A stretch of 64,000 nt of DNA, taken from positions 62,001 to 126,000 of the forward strand of contig JAIPCX010000002.1 in the NCBI GenBank assembly GCA_021737945.1. The letters are read 5' to 3'. Position numbers and translations under genes: made by a program. The notes beneath the pieces are model-generated. The model was given only the letters and a program-made list of their open reading frames with translations. It ran no database searches and was not told the DNA's origin. Positions 9,842 through 19,535 of this stretch are shown piece after piece (position 1 is the stretch's first letter; the number at the start of each line of letters is the position of its first letter). Source of the DNA: Polynucleobacter sp. Its GTDB lineage: Bacteria > Pseudomonadota > Gammaproteobacteria > Burkholderiales > Burkholderiaceae_D.

Positions 9842-11377
9842 CTACAAAGTATCGATCGTATCCAATATCTGCTGGGCATGCAGTTTCACCCGCTCTCGCT
9901 CCTTAGCATCTAACTTTTGTAAATTCTTCGTCATCAAGGCGGTACGTGGATTTGATGACAGGGTCGCTTCATGGTGATCAATAAAATTCCAGTACAGCGT
10001 GTTGTAAGGGCAGGCGTTTTCACCCGCACGCACCTTGGGATCATATTTACATGAGCCGCAGTAATTACTCTGGCGGCCAATGTAAGCGCCACTCGCTACA
10101 TACGGCTTACTGGTAAATCGACTACCGCAGGCATGCAAAGCCATACCCGCCGTGTTGGGTAATTCAACCCATTCAATCGCATCGACATAAATCGCTAAAA
10201 ACCAGTCGCCTACTTGTTGCGGCGATAGCTGAGCCAGTGTCGCAAAATTTCCAATCACCATCAGTCGTTGTATGTGATGGGCATAGCCCCACTCCAGCGT
10301 CTGTTGCAAACTGTCTCGCATACAGGCCATATCCGTTTCACCGGTCCAAAACCACGCCGGTAAATCGTGCTCTGCTTGGTAGTGATTCGCCTCTTTCATA
10401 CGCGGCATATCTAACCAATACACACCATGAATAAATTCGCGCCAACCCAGCACCTGACGAATAAATCCCTCAGCACTTTCCAAACTCACCTTGCCCTGCT
10501 GATAGGCCTGCTCCACCGCCTCAATCACTTCTCGCGGATTCAGCAAATGCAGGTTCAATGCTGCCGATAGCAGTGAATGCCAACCCAGCGGCGTATTGGT
10601 CCACATCGCATCTTGATACTGACCAAACGAGGTCAACCGCGTATCGACAAATACGTCTAGCGCATGCAATGCCTGCTCACGAGTCACTGGCCAGGCGAAA
10701 TTTTTAAGTTGACCTGGGTGATCAGGGAATATTTTTTCGACTAACTGAATCACTTCCTCGGTGACTGCATCAGGCTCGAACAACGCAGGTTCCGGTATCG
10801 CACCCGGCCCTGTGCGTTTTGGGTAAGCGCTGCGATTGTCTGCATCAAAATTCCATTGACCGCCGACGGGTTCATCGCCCGCCATCAAGACATTAAATCG
10901 CTTGCGCATCACGCGATAAAAAAACTCTAAGCGCAGCTCTTTTTTTCCCTTACCCCACTGAGCAAATTCGGTTCTACTGCAGAGAAAATGCGTGTCATCC
11001 AGCATGCGCAGTGTTACGCTTTCTGCACTACACACCGCCACTATCATTTCTTGCATTCGCCACTCACCTGGCTCAACCACACGAAGCGCTTGCGGTTGAT
11101 GGCGCTGCAAAGCGATGGTCAATCGCTCCGCAAAACCGGGTGGGTGAGGATCATCTAATTGAATGTAATCAAACGGCCAGCCACGCGCGGCCACTTGATT
11201 GGCAAAATGACGCATAGCCGATAGGAACAGCGCAATACGCGCCTTGTGCGACCAGACATACTTAGCTTCACCCACCGCCTCTATTAACAGCAGACTATCC
11301 TGAGCCGGATCGAAATTTTCTAAAGCAGGACTATCGAAATTTAGCTGGTCGCCTAGGACCAAAATGAGGTTGCGCAT
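9842..11377 (-). CDS. Cryptochrome/photolyase family protein, FeS-containing (6-4)-photolyase-like type
   Basis: 511 aa; MRNLILVLGDQLNFDSPAL N-terminus; GWREFIHGVYW; GMALHACGSRFTSKPYVASGAYIGRQSNYCGSCKYDP...ACPYNTLYWNF cysteine cluster. Confidence 0.92.
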   Translation of the reverse strand: MRNLILVLGDQLNFDSPALENFDPAQDSLLLIEAVGEAKYVWSHKARIALFLSAMRHFANQVAARGWPFDYIQLDDPHPPGFAERLTIALQRHQPQALRVVEPGEWRMQEMIVAVCSAESVTLRMLDDTHFLCSRTEFAQWGKGKKELRLEFFYRVMRKRFNVLMAGDEPVGGQWNFDADNRSAYPKRTGPGAIPEPALFEPDAVTEEVIQLVEKIFPDHPGQLKNFAWPVTREQALHALDVFVDTRLTSFGQYQDAMWTNTPLGWHSLLSAALNLHLLNPREVIEAVEQAYQQGKVSLESAEGFIRQVLGWREFIHGVYWLDMPRMKEANHYQAEHDLPAWFWTGETDMACMRDSLQQTLEWGYAHHIQRLMVIGNFATLAQLSPQQVGDWFLAIYVDAIEWVELPNTAGMALHACGSRFTSKPYVASGAYIGRQSNYCGSCKYDPKVRAGENACPYNTLYWNFIDHHEATLSSNPRTALMTKNLQKLDAKERERVKLHAQQILDTIDTL

Positions 11378-11557
11378 GAATCTCTTAAATTAACTATTGC
11401 TGTTACACGAACTTTTAACCGTGACCGATGCCAAAAGCGCAGAAAATTTCAAAAATAAAAACGGTTGCTTGGCTTGCAGATGCCTTGCACCCAATCTTTA
11501 GGAATACGCTAGAATGACTCATCAGTTTAAGTTAAAACCTTCCCGTATAGATCAAAC

Positions 11558-12133
11558 ATGACTAAATTACTAGCGAAAGCGCAAGCTAAGATTATTCTCT
11601 TAATGCTGGCCGCTGCCTGCACACTGGCACCCACGGCCAATGCAGCGGAAGAGTGTCCGACACTGCTGAATCACAAATTCAATCGCTTGCAAGACGATTC
11701 CCCCCAAAACCTATGTCAGTACACTGGGAAAGTCACGCTTGTGGTAAACACAGCCAGCTATTGCGGCTTCACCTCGCAATACGAGGGTTTAGAAAAACTG
11801 TACGCGAATTACAAGGATAAAGGCTTGGTTGTGCTTGGCTTCCCATCGAACGATTTCAGCCAAGAACCAGGCAATAGTAAAGAAATTGCCGATTTTTGTT
11901 ACAACACCTATGGTGTGAAATTCCCTATGTTCGCGAAGTCCTCCGTCAAAGGTAAAGAAGCGAATGCTTTGTTTGCTGCCTTGGTAAAAGCTGGCGCAAA
12001 GACACCTTCATGGAATTTCAATAAGTATTTAATTGATCGTGACGGCAAATTGGTCGGCAGTTACGGCAGCACCACGCGCCCCGATGAAAAAGCCTTTGTG
12101 ATCGCACTGGAAAAGGCGCTGGCTAGCCAATAG
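11558..12133 (+). CDS. Glutathione peroxidase
   Basis: 191 aa; signal peptide; NTASYCGFTSQYEGLEKLY, GFPSNDFSQEPG, PSWNFNKYLIDRDGKLVGSYGS. Confidence 0.93.
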   Translation: MTKLLAKAQAKIILLMLAAACTLAPTANAAEECPTLLNHKFNRLQDDSPQNLCQYTGKVTLVVNTASYCGFTSQYEGLEKLYANYKDKGLVVLGFPSNDFSQEPGNSKEIADFCYNTYGVKFPMFAKSSVKGKEANALFAALVKAGAKTPSWNFNKYLIDRDGKLVGSYGSTTRPDEKAFVIALEKALASQ

Positions 12134-12363
12134 TCTCGCAAAGCGCATTGCACACGATGCGCAAGTCATACCCCGTTTTAGCTGCGACGCCTCCCGATAC
12201 GTTCGGTGGCCACGTGAGGGCGATCTTCCCCCATTTGTATTTCTCCCTGACTGGCGTCGCTGCTTTTTTATTTTCCGATAGACTCAAGCTAGGCACTGTG
12301 TGTTTGCATCCTTAGCAAAAACCAGTTCGAGTAGTCTTTTATCTCCCACCGTTTGGATTACGC

Positions 12364-13638
12364 ATGAAAGTCGCCGTTATAGGTTCAGGTATTTCGGGGC
12401 TGTCAGCTGCATGGCGGCTATCGCGCGACGGCCATGAAGTTTCTTTATTTGAAGCAGGCTCTTATTTTGGTGGGCACACCAATACCGTAGACGTCACTCT
12501 CGATGGCATCACGCATGGTGTCGATACAGGTTTTTTAGTCTTTAATCAGCGCACCTATCCCAATTTGATTCGGCTATTTGATGAATTGAAGGTCGAGACC
12601 GCGGACAGTGACATGTCATTCGCGGTAAAAATTCCACTGCCCGATGGCAGCACGCTGGAGTGGGCCGGCGCAGATCTCGATACCGTCTTTGCTCAGCGGC
12701 GCAACTTGTTCAATCTGCCATTTTTGCGAATGCTGAAAGATATCGTTCGCTTCAATCGACAGACCACCGCGATGGCCAAGATCGACGGCAAGCTCGAGTC
12801 AATTTCCGTGGGTGAATTTCTTGATCGCCACCATTACAGTAATGAGTTTAGGCACTGGTACTTACTGCCCATGGCCGGTTGTATCTGGTCCTGCCCTACG
12901 GAACAAATGTTAGCTTTCCCTTTAGCTACCTTTGTGCGGTTTTGTAGCAATCATGGCTTAATACAAATTACCAATCGCCCGCAATGGCGCACCGTCACCG
13001 GCGGAGCAAAACACTACGTACAAAAAATACTGCCAACTATTGCACACACATTTTTAAATACGCCGGTTCGTTCAGTAACGCGGATTGGCGTGGGAACACC
13101 AGAAATACGAATAGAAACTGCCACCGGAACGAAAATATTTGAACACGTCGTTTTGGCAGCCCACAGCGACCAGACATTGTCGATACTTACTGATGCCAGC
13201 GCGGATGAAAAACGTATTCTTTCATCCGTCCGCTATCAAGCTAATCGCGCTATTTTGCACACCGATACACGCTGCCTGCCCACGCTTGAAAAAGCGTGGT
13301 CGGCATGGAATTATGAAACAGCAGGTACGCCCGAGCCTCGCGTTTGTGTACATTATTTGATCAACAAATTACAACCACTACCCTTTCAACAATCCGTTAT
13401 CGTTACGCTTAATCCCGTATCGCGCATTGAGCCTGAAAAAATCATCGCAGAATTTAATTATGCGCATCCTATTTTCGATGGAGAGGCTATCGCAGCACAG
13501 CACGCATTACCCTCTATTCAAGGAAAGCGAAACACCTGGTTTGCGGGCGCGTGGACTGGCTATGGGTTTCATGAAGATGGTCATAAGTCAGGTCTGCAGG
13601 TAGCGCGCGCTATCTCCGAGCGCTCGCTCATTGCGTGA
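12364..13638 (+). CDS. NAD(P)/FAD-dependent oxidoreductase (amine-oxidase-like)
   Basis: GSGISGLSAAWRLSRDGHEVSLFEAGSYFGGHTNTV Rossmann motif; WFAGAWTGYGFHEDGHKSGL C-terminus. Confidence 0.9.
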   Translation: MKVAVIGSGISGLSAAWRLSRDGHEVSLFEAGSYFGGHTNTVDVTLDGITHGVDTGFLVFNQRTYPNLIRLFDELKVETADSDMSFAVKIPLPDGSTLEWAGADLDTVFAQRRNLFNLPFLRMLKDIVRFNRQTTAMAKIDGKLESISVGEFLDRHHYSNEFRHWYLLPMAGCIWSCPTEQMLAFPLATFVRFCSNHGLIQITNRPQWRTVTGGAKHYVQKILPTIAHTFLNTPVRSVTRIGVGTPEIRIETATGTKIFEHVVLAAHSDQTLSILTDASADEKRILSSVRYQANRAILHTDTRCLPTLEKAWSAWNYETAGTPEPRVCVHYLINKLQPLPFQQSVIVTLNPVSRIEPEKIIAEFNYAHPIFDGEAIAAQHALPSIQGKRNTWFAGAWTGYGFHEDGHKSGLQVARAISERSLIA

Positions 13639-14434
13639 TATGCAAATGCTGACTCATCAACCACTCATTAGCTCAGGTCTGGTCCGACACAGTCGCTTAC
13701 GGCCAGCTGGCAACACGTTTAGTTATAGCGTGTTCACGCTGATGCTTCCCATCCGAACTTTGGGCAATACCACTTTTTCGAATGGCGTATGTTCTCGCAA
13801 TCGCTTTAACTTGCTGTCATTTCATGATCGTGATCACGGCGATGGAGCGACACCATTGTTGACATGGATAGATCAGGTTTTGAAGTCAGAAAACATTCAC
13901 GATGCGGATGGACAAATCTGGCTGCAGGCTTTTCCTCGTGTGCTCGGCTATGTATTTAATCCCGTCTCGTTCTGGTTTTGTCATCGCACTGACGGCGCAT
14001 TGCGCGCGATTGTTTGCGAAGTGAACAATACGTTTGGCGAGCGCCACTTCTATCTGCTCGACACCGGATCCGTTATGCCGTGGGGCTTACAACTCACATC
14101 GAAAAAAGTCTTTCATGTGTCGCCCTTCTGCGCAGTCGAAGGCAGCTACCGCTTTCGCTTTATGCGCACCATGAAAAAAGTTAACAATATAGACAGGGAA
14201 TGTGTCGTCGCGCGTATTGATTATCACGATGATCAAGGCCCGCTGCTACTGACTAGCATCTCAGGACGTTTAGAACCACTTACTACGCGCAGCGCGGCAA
14301 ACGCTTTTTTTCGTCATCCATTGATGACTATAGGGGTAATTGCCCGGATTCACTGGCAAGCGCTTAAACTATTTACTAAACGCGTACCGTTTTTTCGCAA
14401 ACCAGTTCCACCACCCACACCGCTGAGCCGATGA
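13631..14434 (+). CDS. DUF1365 domain-containing protein
   Basis: 267 aa; GLVRHSRLRPAGNTFSYSVFTLMLP, FPRVLGYVFNPVSFWFCHR, EVNNTFGERHFYLL. Confidence 0.92.
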   Translation: MRDMQMLTHQPLISSGLVRHSRLRPAGNTFSYSVFTLMLPIRTLGNTTFSNGVCSRNRFNLLSFHDRDHGDGATPLLTWIDQVLKSENIHDADGQIWLQAFPRVLGYVFNPVSFWFCHRTDGALRAIVCEVNNTFGERHFYLLDTGSVMPWGLQLTSKKVFHVSPFCAVEGSYRFRFMRTMKKVNNIDRECVVARIDYHDDQGPLLLTSISGRLEPLTTRSAANAFFRHPLMTIGVIARIHWQALKLFTKRVPFFRKPVPPPTPLSR

Positions 14435-15666
14435 ACAAGCCCTCCTCAACATCCTTCTCGCTCAAGGAAGCCAATTCAGAAAATCTTGCTATAAATAGCA
14501 AGGTGCCCGCGCAAGTTCAATTTTTGCTGCGTATGTTGTCGCGACTTGAGCATGGCAGCTTGAAGCTGGAATGCCCCGATGGAAAGCTACTGAAATTCGG
14601 TAATGAAGATCCAGCAGTTACTCTGTCGCTTAGTAGTTGGGAACCCTTTCTGGCCGCTATACGTTCTGGCGATATTGGATTTGCTGAAAGCTATTTGCAA
14701 GGCGAGTGGCAAACTGACAATCTCGCAAAATTGATTGAGCTGTTCATTCACAATCGCAACGCACTTGAATCAGCGATCTACGGCAGTTGGTGGGGTAGCC
14801 TGCTATATCGAATCAAACATCTTTTTAATCGCAATTCGCGTGCGGGCAGTCGTCGTAATATTCATGCGCATTACGATATCGGAAATAGCTTTTATACCTT
14901 GTGGCTTGATCCCTCCATGACGTATTCCAGCGCCTTATTCGCGCAACCCGAATTCACTCTGCAACAAGCACAGTACGCAAAGTATGAGCGCATATTTTCT
15001 GAAATTAATGGGGGTGCCGACAGTCGCATTCTTGAGATTGGTTGTGGCTGGGGTGGCTTTGCCGAACTCGCTGCCAAAAAAGGGGCGCGCATCACTGGGC
15101 TGACCCTATCCACCGAACAGCTAGACTTTGCACAAAAACGTTTAAACGATGCCGGTGTCAGTGAACGAACAGAATTACGACTGCAAGACTATCGCGACAC
15201 CGACGGTGAATACGATGGTATCGCCTCGATTGAAATGTTTGAAGCGGTCGGTGAAGAATACTGGGATAGCTACTTTGCCTGCATCGCAAAAAATCTCAAA
15301 ACAGGTGGTCGTGCCTGCATACAAACCATTACGATAGCCGATGATTTATTTGAGCGCTATCGCAAAGGAACAGATTTTATTCAGCAGTATATTTTCCCGG
15401 GCGGGATGTTGCCCTCACCATCCATTTTTAGAGCCCATGCGCAACGTCATGGCTTAAGCGTGGTGAATGAATTAGCCTTTGGCTTGGACTATGCCCGCAC
15501 CTTACGTTTATGGGACCACGCATTTGAGGAAGCTTTACCCGCCGTTCAAGCGCAAGGGTTTGATGAGCGATTCATACGAACTTGGAAGTTCTATCTTGCC
15601 TACTGTGAAGCAGGTTTTCGTGCAGGCAGCATCGATCTGTTTCAATTCACTTTACAAAAAAATTAA
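14431..15666 (+). CDS. Cyclopropane-fatty-acyl-phospholipid synthase family protein
   Basis: 411 aa; AHYDIGNSFYTLWLDPSMTYSSALF, ILEIGCGWGGFAELAAKKGARITGLTLS, QQYIFPGGMLPSPS. Confidence 0.94.
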   Translation: MNKPSSTSFSLKEANSENLAINSKVPAQVQFLLRMLSRLEHGSLKLECPDGKLLKFGNEDPAVTLSLSSWEPFLAAIRSGDIGFAESYLQGEWQTDNLAKLIELFIHNRNALESAIYGSWWGSLLYRIKHLFNRNSRAGSRRNIHAHYDIGNSFYTLWLDPSMTYSSALFAQPEFTLQQAQYAKYERIFSEINGGADSRILEIGCGWGGFAELAAKKGARITGLTLSTEQLDFAQKRLNDAGVSERTELRLQDYRDTDGEYDGIASIEMFEAVGEEYWDSYFACIAKNLKTGGRACIQTITIADDLFERYRKGTDFIQQYIFPGGMLPSPSIFRAHAQRHGLSVVNELAFGLDYARTLRLWDHAFEEALPAVQAQGFDERFIRTWKFYLAYCEAGFRAGSIDLFQFTLQKN

Positions 15667-15674
15667 GCATCCAT

Positions 15675-16958
15675 ATGACGCATGACACCCGCGTCAATCA
15701 CACTCAGGCGCCTGACCTTTCAGGCAAAGCACTGGTGAGTTATGGCTTGTTTGGCCTACCCCTCGCCATGGTGGCTATGCCCGTGTACGTACAAGCACCG
15801 GCACTGTATGCGGGCAGCTTTGGTTTATCGCTCACCTTAGTCGGTACGATTTTATTAGTCGCGCGGTTGTTGGATGCATTTTCAGATCCGTTACTTGGAT
15901 ATTGGATGGACCGATCTTCTGCAACGCGCGGTTATGCCGGTTTTGTGCTGATGTCATTGCCCTTACTTGTCACGGGCTACCTTGCGCTATTTCATCCACC
16001 CGCTACTATCGCTAATGATATTGCTAGGTTGAGTGCGTGGTTTGCTGGCAGCTTGGGTTTGGTATATCTGGGATTTAGCTTAGCCACCATCGCTCACAAT
16101 AGCTGGGGCGCAAGCCTGACTCAGCTGCGTGGCGAACGCGCGCGTCTGACTGCATTTCGCGAGGGCTTTGGTTTAGTGGGCGTAATGATCGCCGCTGCTG
16201 TACCTACGCTCGCGGGTATGAATGCGTTATCAATGACTTTTGTTATCGCACTCTCCATCACCGCCTGGGCACTCATTCGATACGCGCCACGCATGCACAC
16301 AAGCTCAACGGTCAATGAGAATTGGCGCGCCCTTATTGTGCCGTTGCAAAGTACAAAATTTCGTTGGCTGCTTGGCGTGTTTGCGATTAGCGGCATTGCC
16401 GCTGCTATACCCGCAACCTTATTTTTATTTTTTGCGACTGACCGTCTGCTGCTCGCACAATATGCCGGCGTGTTTTTGGTTATTTATTTCGCTGCTGCCG
16501 CCCTCGCTCTACCTCTGTGGGCGATGTTAAGTAAACGCATAGGTGAAGCGCGCGCATGGCTAGTATCCATGCTGCTGTCGGTGATTGTCTTTGTATGGGC
16601 GTGGCAGCTTGCCGCAGGTGCCTTGTATTCGTTTGCAGTCATTTGTATTTTTTCCGGAGCAGCTTTGGGAGCGGACCTCGCTTTGCCACCGGCCTTGTTG
16701 GCGGGCGTGATTAATTCTGCCGGACATAGCGGACAGCGCGAAGGGGCCTATTTCGGTCTGTGGAACTGGATGACAAAAATGAATCTTGCGCTTGCTGCAG
16801 GTATCGCCTTGCCATTGCTTGATTATCTAGGCTATACACCGGGGCGCGCGACCGAGCCGGGCTTAACAGCACTTGGCATCACCTATGCATTACTGCCCTG
16901 CGCATTAAAATTGACTGCTGCCGCACTTTTATGGCGTGCACCATTAAGAGAAGTGTAA
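15675..16958 (+). CDS. MFS transporter (MelB/GPH-like)
   Basis: 427 aa, about 12 TM; LVSYGLFGLPLAMVAMPVYVQ, ARLLDAFSDPLLGYWMDRS. Confidence 0.88.
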   Translation: MTHDTRVNHTQAPDLSGKALVSYGLFGLPLAMVAMPVYVQAPALYAGSFGLSLTLVGTILLVARLLDAFSDPLLGYWMDRSSATRGYAGFVLMSLPLLVTGYLALFHPPATIANDIARLSAWFAGSLGLVYLGFSLATIAHNSWGASLTQLRGERARLTAFREGFGLVGVMIAAAVPTLAGMNALSMTFVIALSITAWALIRYAPRMHTSSTVNENWRALIVPLQSTKFRWLLGVFAISGIAAAIPATLFLFFATDRLLLAQYAGVFLVIYFAAAALALPLWAMLSKRIGEARAWLVSMLLSVIVFVWAWQLAAGALYSFAVICIFSGAALGADLALPPALLAGVINSAGHSGQREGAYFGLWNWMTKMNLALAAGIALPLLDYLGYTPGRATEPGLTALGITYALLPCALKLTAAALLWRAPLREV

Positions 16959-16988
16959 TGAGTATGAAATACCACCTTGAGAGGATGA

Positions 16989-17537
16989 ATGCGCATGATC
17001 AACCTTTGGATGCGAACAGTATTTCTCTGTATCGCGGCACTACTAACTAGTTGCGGAACCACTATGACGCCTTCGGAATACGCTTCAGAAAACCCTAAGC
17101 TTGATCTACAGACCTATTTCAATGGAACCGTTGATGCTTGGGGCATGTTTCAAGATCGATCGGGCAAAGTGATCAAACGTTTTAAGGTGGTGATTCATTG
17201 CAGTTGGCAAGGTGATACCGGCACATTGGATGAAGACTTCACTTATTCCGATGGCACAACCCAAAAACGCGTTTGGACTTTGAAGAAAATGGCCGATGGC
17301 AAATATATCGGCACCGCTGATGATGTGGTCGGTGAAGCCAATGGACAAGTAGGCGGCAATGCATTGAACTGGAAGTATGTTTTAGCGTTGCCAGTTGATG
17401 GAAAAGTTTACAACGTGAATTTTGATGACTGGATGTATTTGATGGATGATCAAGTCATGCTCAATCGTGCCGTGATGAGCAAATTTGGATTTCGCTTAGG
17501 TGAAGTGACCCTATCCTTTCACAAGAGGCCGCAGTAA
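16989..17537 (+). CDS. DUF3833 domain-containing lipoprotein
   Basis: 182 aa; lipobox-like LLTSCGTT; LDLQTYFNGTVDAWGMFQDRSGKVIKRFKV. Confidence 0.88.
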   Translation: MRMINLWMRTVFLCIAALLTSCGTTMTPSEYASENPKLDLQTYFNGTVDAWGMFQDRSGKVIKRFKVVIHCSWQGDTGTLDEDFTYSDGTTQKRVWTLKKMADGKYIGTADDVVGEANGQVGGNALNWKYVLALPVDGKVYNVNFDDWMYLMDDQVMLNRAVMSKFGFRLGEVTLSFHKRPQ

Positions 17538-18352
17538 TGACGCAAAGAGCGCCGACCTCGCCCTTTGTTGATAGCGGCGGCGCGATGAATCCGCGCATAC
17601 GTAGTTGGAAAGGTGTGCGCGTCTGGTTAATCGGCGCTTCTACGGGCATCGGTGCTGCAACAGCTAGCCTGCTACTTAGTAAAGGGGCGCAGCTTGCTTT
17701 ATCGGCTCGCAATGCCTCGGCATTGCAAGCGCTGGCTGACAATAATTTACAATCACTGGTGCTGCCTTTAGATATTACCCAACATGCAGATGTACAAAAA
17801 GCCCATGACCATCTGCTCTCAGCATGGGGCAGTATAGATATCGTGCTCATCGTAGCTGGCGTCTACAATGAAATGCGGGCAGATTCTATCGACATGGCGG
17901 TTGTTAATCAGGTGCTAGACATCAATTTACGCGGCACATTTAATTGTATCGATGTCGTGCTTCCAACGCTGCTCAAACAAAATTACGGCGGCATCGGTAT
18001 GGTTTCATCCGTCGCTGGATTTTCAGGTTTGCCGAAAGCACTGGTATACGGCCCCACCAAGGCGGCATTAATCAATCTTTGCGAGTCGCTGTATTTTGAT
18101 TTGAATCGACGCGGTAATGCGGTCTATCTGATCAATCCTGGCTTTGTAAAAACACCCGCCACCGCGAATAACGACTTTGCTATGCCCGCTCTGATTAGCG
18201 CGGAAGAAGCGGCGAAAGAAATTCTGACAGGCATAGAACAAGGACAGTTTCATATTCACTTTCCTAAGCGCTTCACCAACTGGCTACGTTTCGCGCGCCT
18301 GCTGCCCTATCGCTGGTATTTTTATCTCATACACAAAGTGACTGGCTTATGA
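17537..18352 (+). CDS. SDR family NAD(P)-dependent oxidoreductase
   Basis: VWLIGASTGIGAATASLLLSKGAQLALSAR; YGPTKAALINL active site. Confidence 0.9.
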   Translation: MTQRAPTSPFVDSGGAMNPRIRSWKGVRVWLIGASTGIGAATASLLLSKGAQLALSARNASALQALADNNLQSLVLPLDITQHADVQKAHDHLLSAWGSIDIVLIVAGVYNEMRADSIDMAVVNQVLDINLRGTFNCIDVVLPTLLKQNYGGIGMVSSVAGFSGLPKALVYGPTKAALINLCESLYFDLNRRGNAVYLINPGFVKTPATANNDFAMPALISAEEAAKEILTGIEQGQFHIHFPKRFTNWLRFARLLPYRWYFYLIHKVTGL

Positions 18353-18780
18353 ATCACCAAGCACACCTTAAGGCATTGATAGAATTTTTTGATCAGATCG
18401 CTCTTGAGCGCGTCCACCAGCTCGCTGAATTTTATACTGCCGATGCGTATTTCAAAGACCCATTTAACGAAGTTCATGGCATCGAAAAAATTACCCACAT
18501 ATTCACTCATATGTTCGCCCAGGTCGATGGGCCGCGATTTATAGTGACTGGAAGTGTGCTTCAGGATGAGCACGCATTTTTAACGTGGGATTTTTTGTTT
18601 CGCATGAAGCGATTTTCCGCTGAAGAACAATGCATACGGGGTGCTACCCACATACGATTTGCCAATGATGGACGGGTCGAATTTCATCGCGACTACTGGG
18701 ATGCTGCAGAAGAGTTGTACGAAAAACTCCCCGTACTGGGCGCGCTCATGCGCGGCCTAAAGCGCATGGCACGCAACTAA
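18349..18780 (+). CDS. NTF2-like (SnoaL-type) protein
   Basis: 143 aa; FYTADAYFKDPFNEVHGIEKITHIFTHMF...HRDYWDAAEELYEKLPVLGALMRGLKR; ATGA overlap with upstream SDR. Confidence 0.85.
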   Translation: MNHQAHLKALIEFFDQIALERVHQLAEFYTADAYFKDPFNEVHGIEKITHIFTHMFAQVDGPRFIVTGSVLQDEHAFLTWDFLFRMKRFSAEEQCIRGATHIRFANDGRVEFHRDYWDAAEELYEKLPVLGALMRGLKRMARN

Positions 18781-18789
18781 AAATCCGAC

Positions 18790-19332
18790 TTAATTCTTAG
18801 TCGGTGCTTTGCGCTTTCTGGGCGCAGTTTTTTTTGCGGCTGGAGTAGAGTTATCAGCAGTCTTTTGTTCGGGCGCCATCGCTTGATTCACTGCCTGAGA
18901 AAAATTTTGCTGGACTGTATTCCACCAAGCGGTGGGATTAGCCATATGAGCTGCAAAGTCAGACGAGCTAGGCATTTTATCGAAGGCCTCATTATTGCTC
19001 GCCGGTTCAGTTTTTGATGCAGGCTTGGCTGCATTAGGATCAGCCGCAGAAGGGCTGGTCGCTTTAGCAAAACTCTCACTCATAGACTGCAGCGCCGTCA
19101 GCGTAGCGCTTTGTACTTCCAGCGTTTGTATCGTGCCACGCAACATATTCATGTTCATCTGCAACCATGATTCGACTGCTTTGAGATCTGCGATCTGTTT
19201 ATTCAAATCGTCGGGCGACATGGAGGGCATGGTCATGCCGGGAACTTTCATCGAACCCCAGAAATTCCGCACAAACTCCAAGGTATCATTCATCGTACCG
19301 GCGCCTGTTGTACCAAATTTATTGTCTGACAT
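18790..19332 (-). CDS. phaM: PhaM-like polyhydroxyalkanoate granule-associated protein
   Basis: 180 aa; VRNFWGSMKVPGMTMPSMSPDDLNKQIADLKAVESWLQMNMNMLRGTIQTLEVQSATLTAL; AAKKTAPRKRKAPTKN basic C-terminus. Confidence 0.8.
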   Translation of the reverse strand: MSDNKFGTTGAGTMNDTLEFVRNFWGSMKVPGMTMPSMSPDDLNKQIADLKAVESWLQMNMNMLRGTIQTLEVQSATLTALQSMSESFAKATSPSAADPNAAKPASKTEPASNNEAFDKMPSSSDFAAHMANPTAWWNTVQQNFSQAVNQAMAPEQKTADNSTPAAKKTAPRKRKAPTKN

Positions 19333-19535
19333 GAGCTCTCCCGACTTAATTGGTTATCAGCCTAACCAGACGAGTGGTCGGCTGCAGTATTCAGAGAGTA
19401 GCAGATTGGTGACTTCAGGCACCTCAAATTCTTCAGCGATAAGATGCACCTCAAAGACAAGCAGCGCGCACTGCATAATGTTTAAAAATGTTACCAATCC
19501 TAAGCGACTAGCCGTGATCGCATTACACTAGCGGG

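Noticed and set aside
18995-19531. 178-aa + strand ORF across phaM and the following intergenic region
   Set aside because: Mostly antisense to phaM; the remaining intergenic part has no recognisable protein on either strand.
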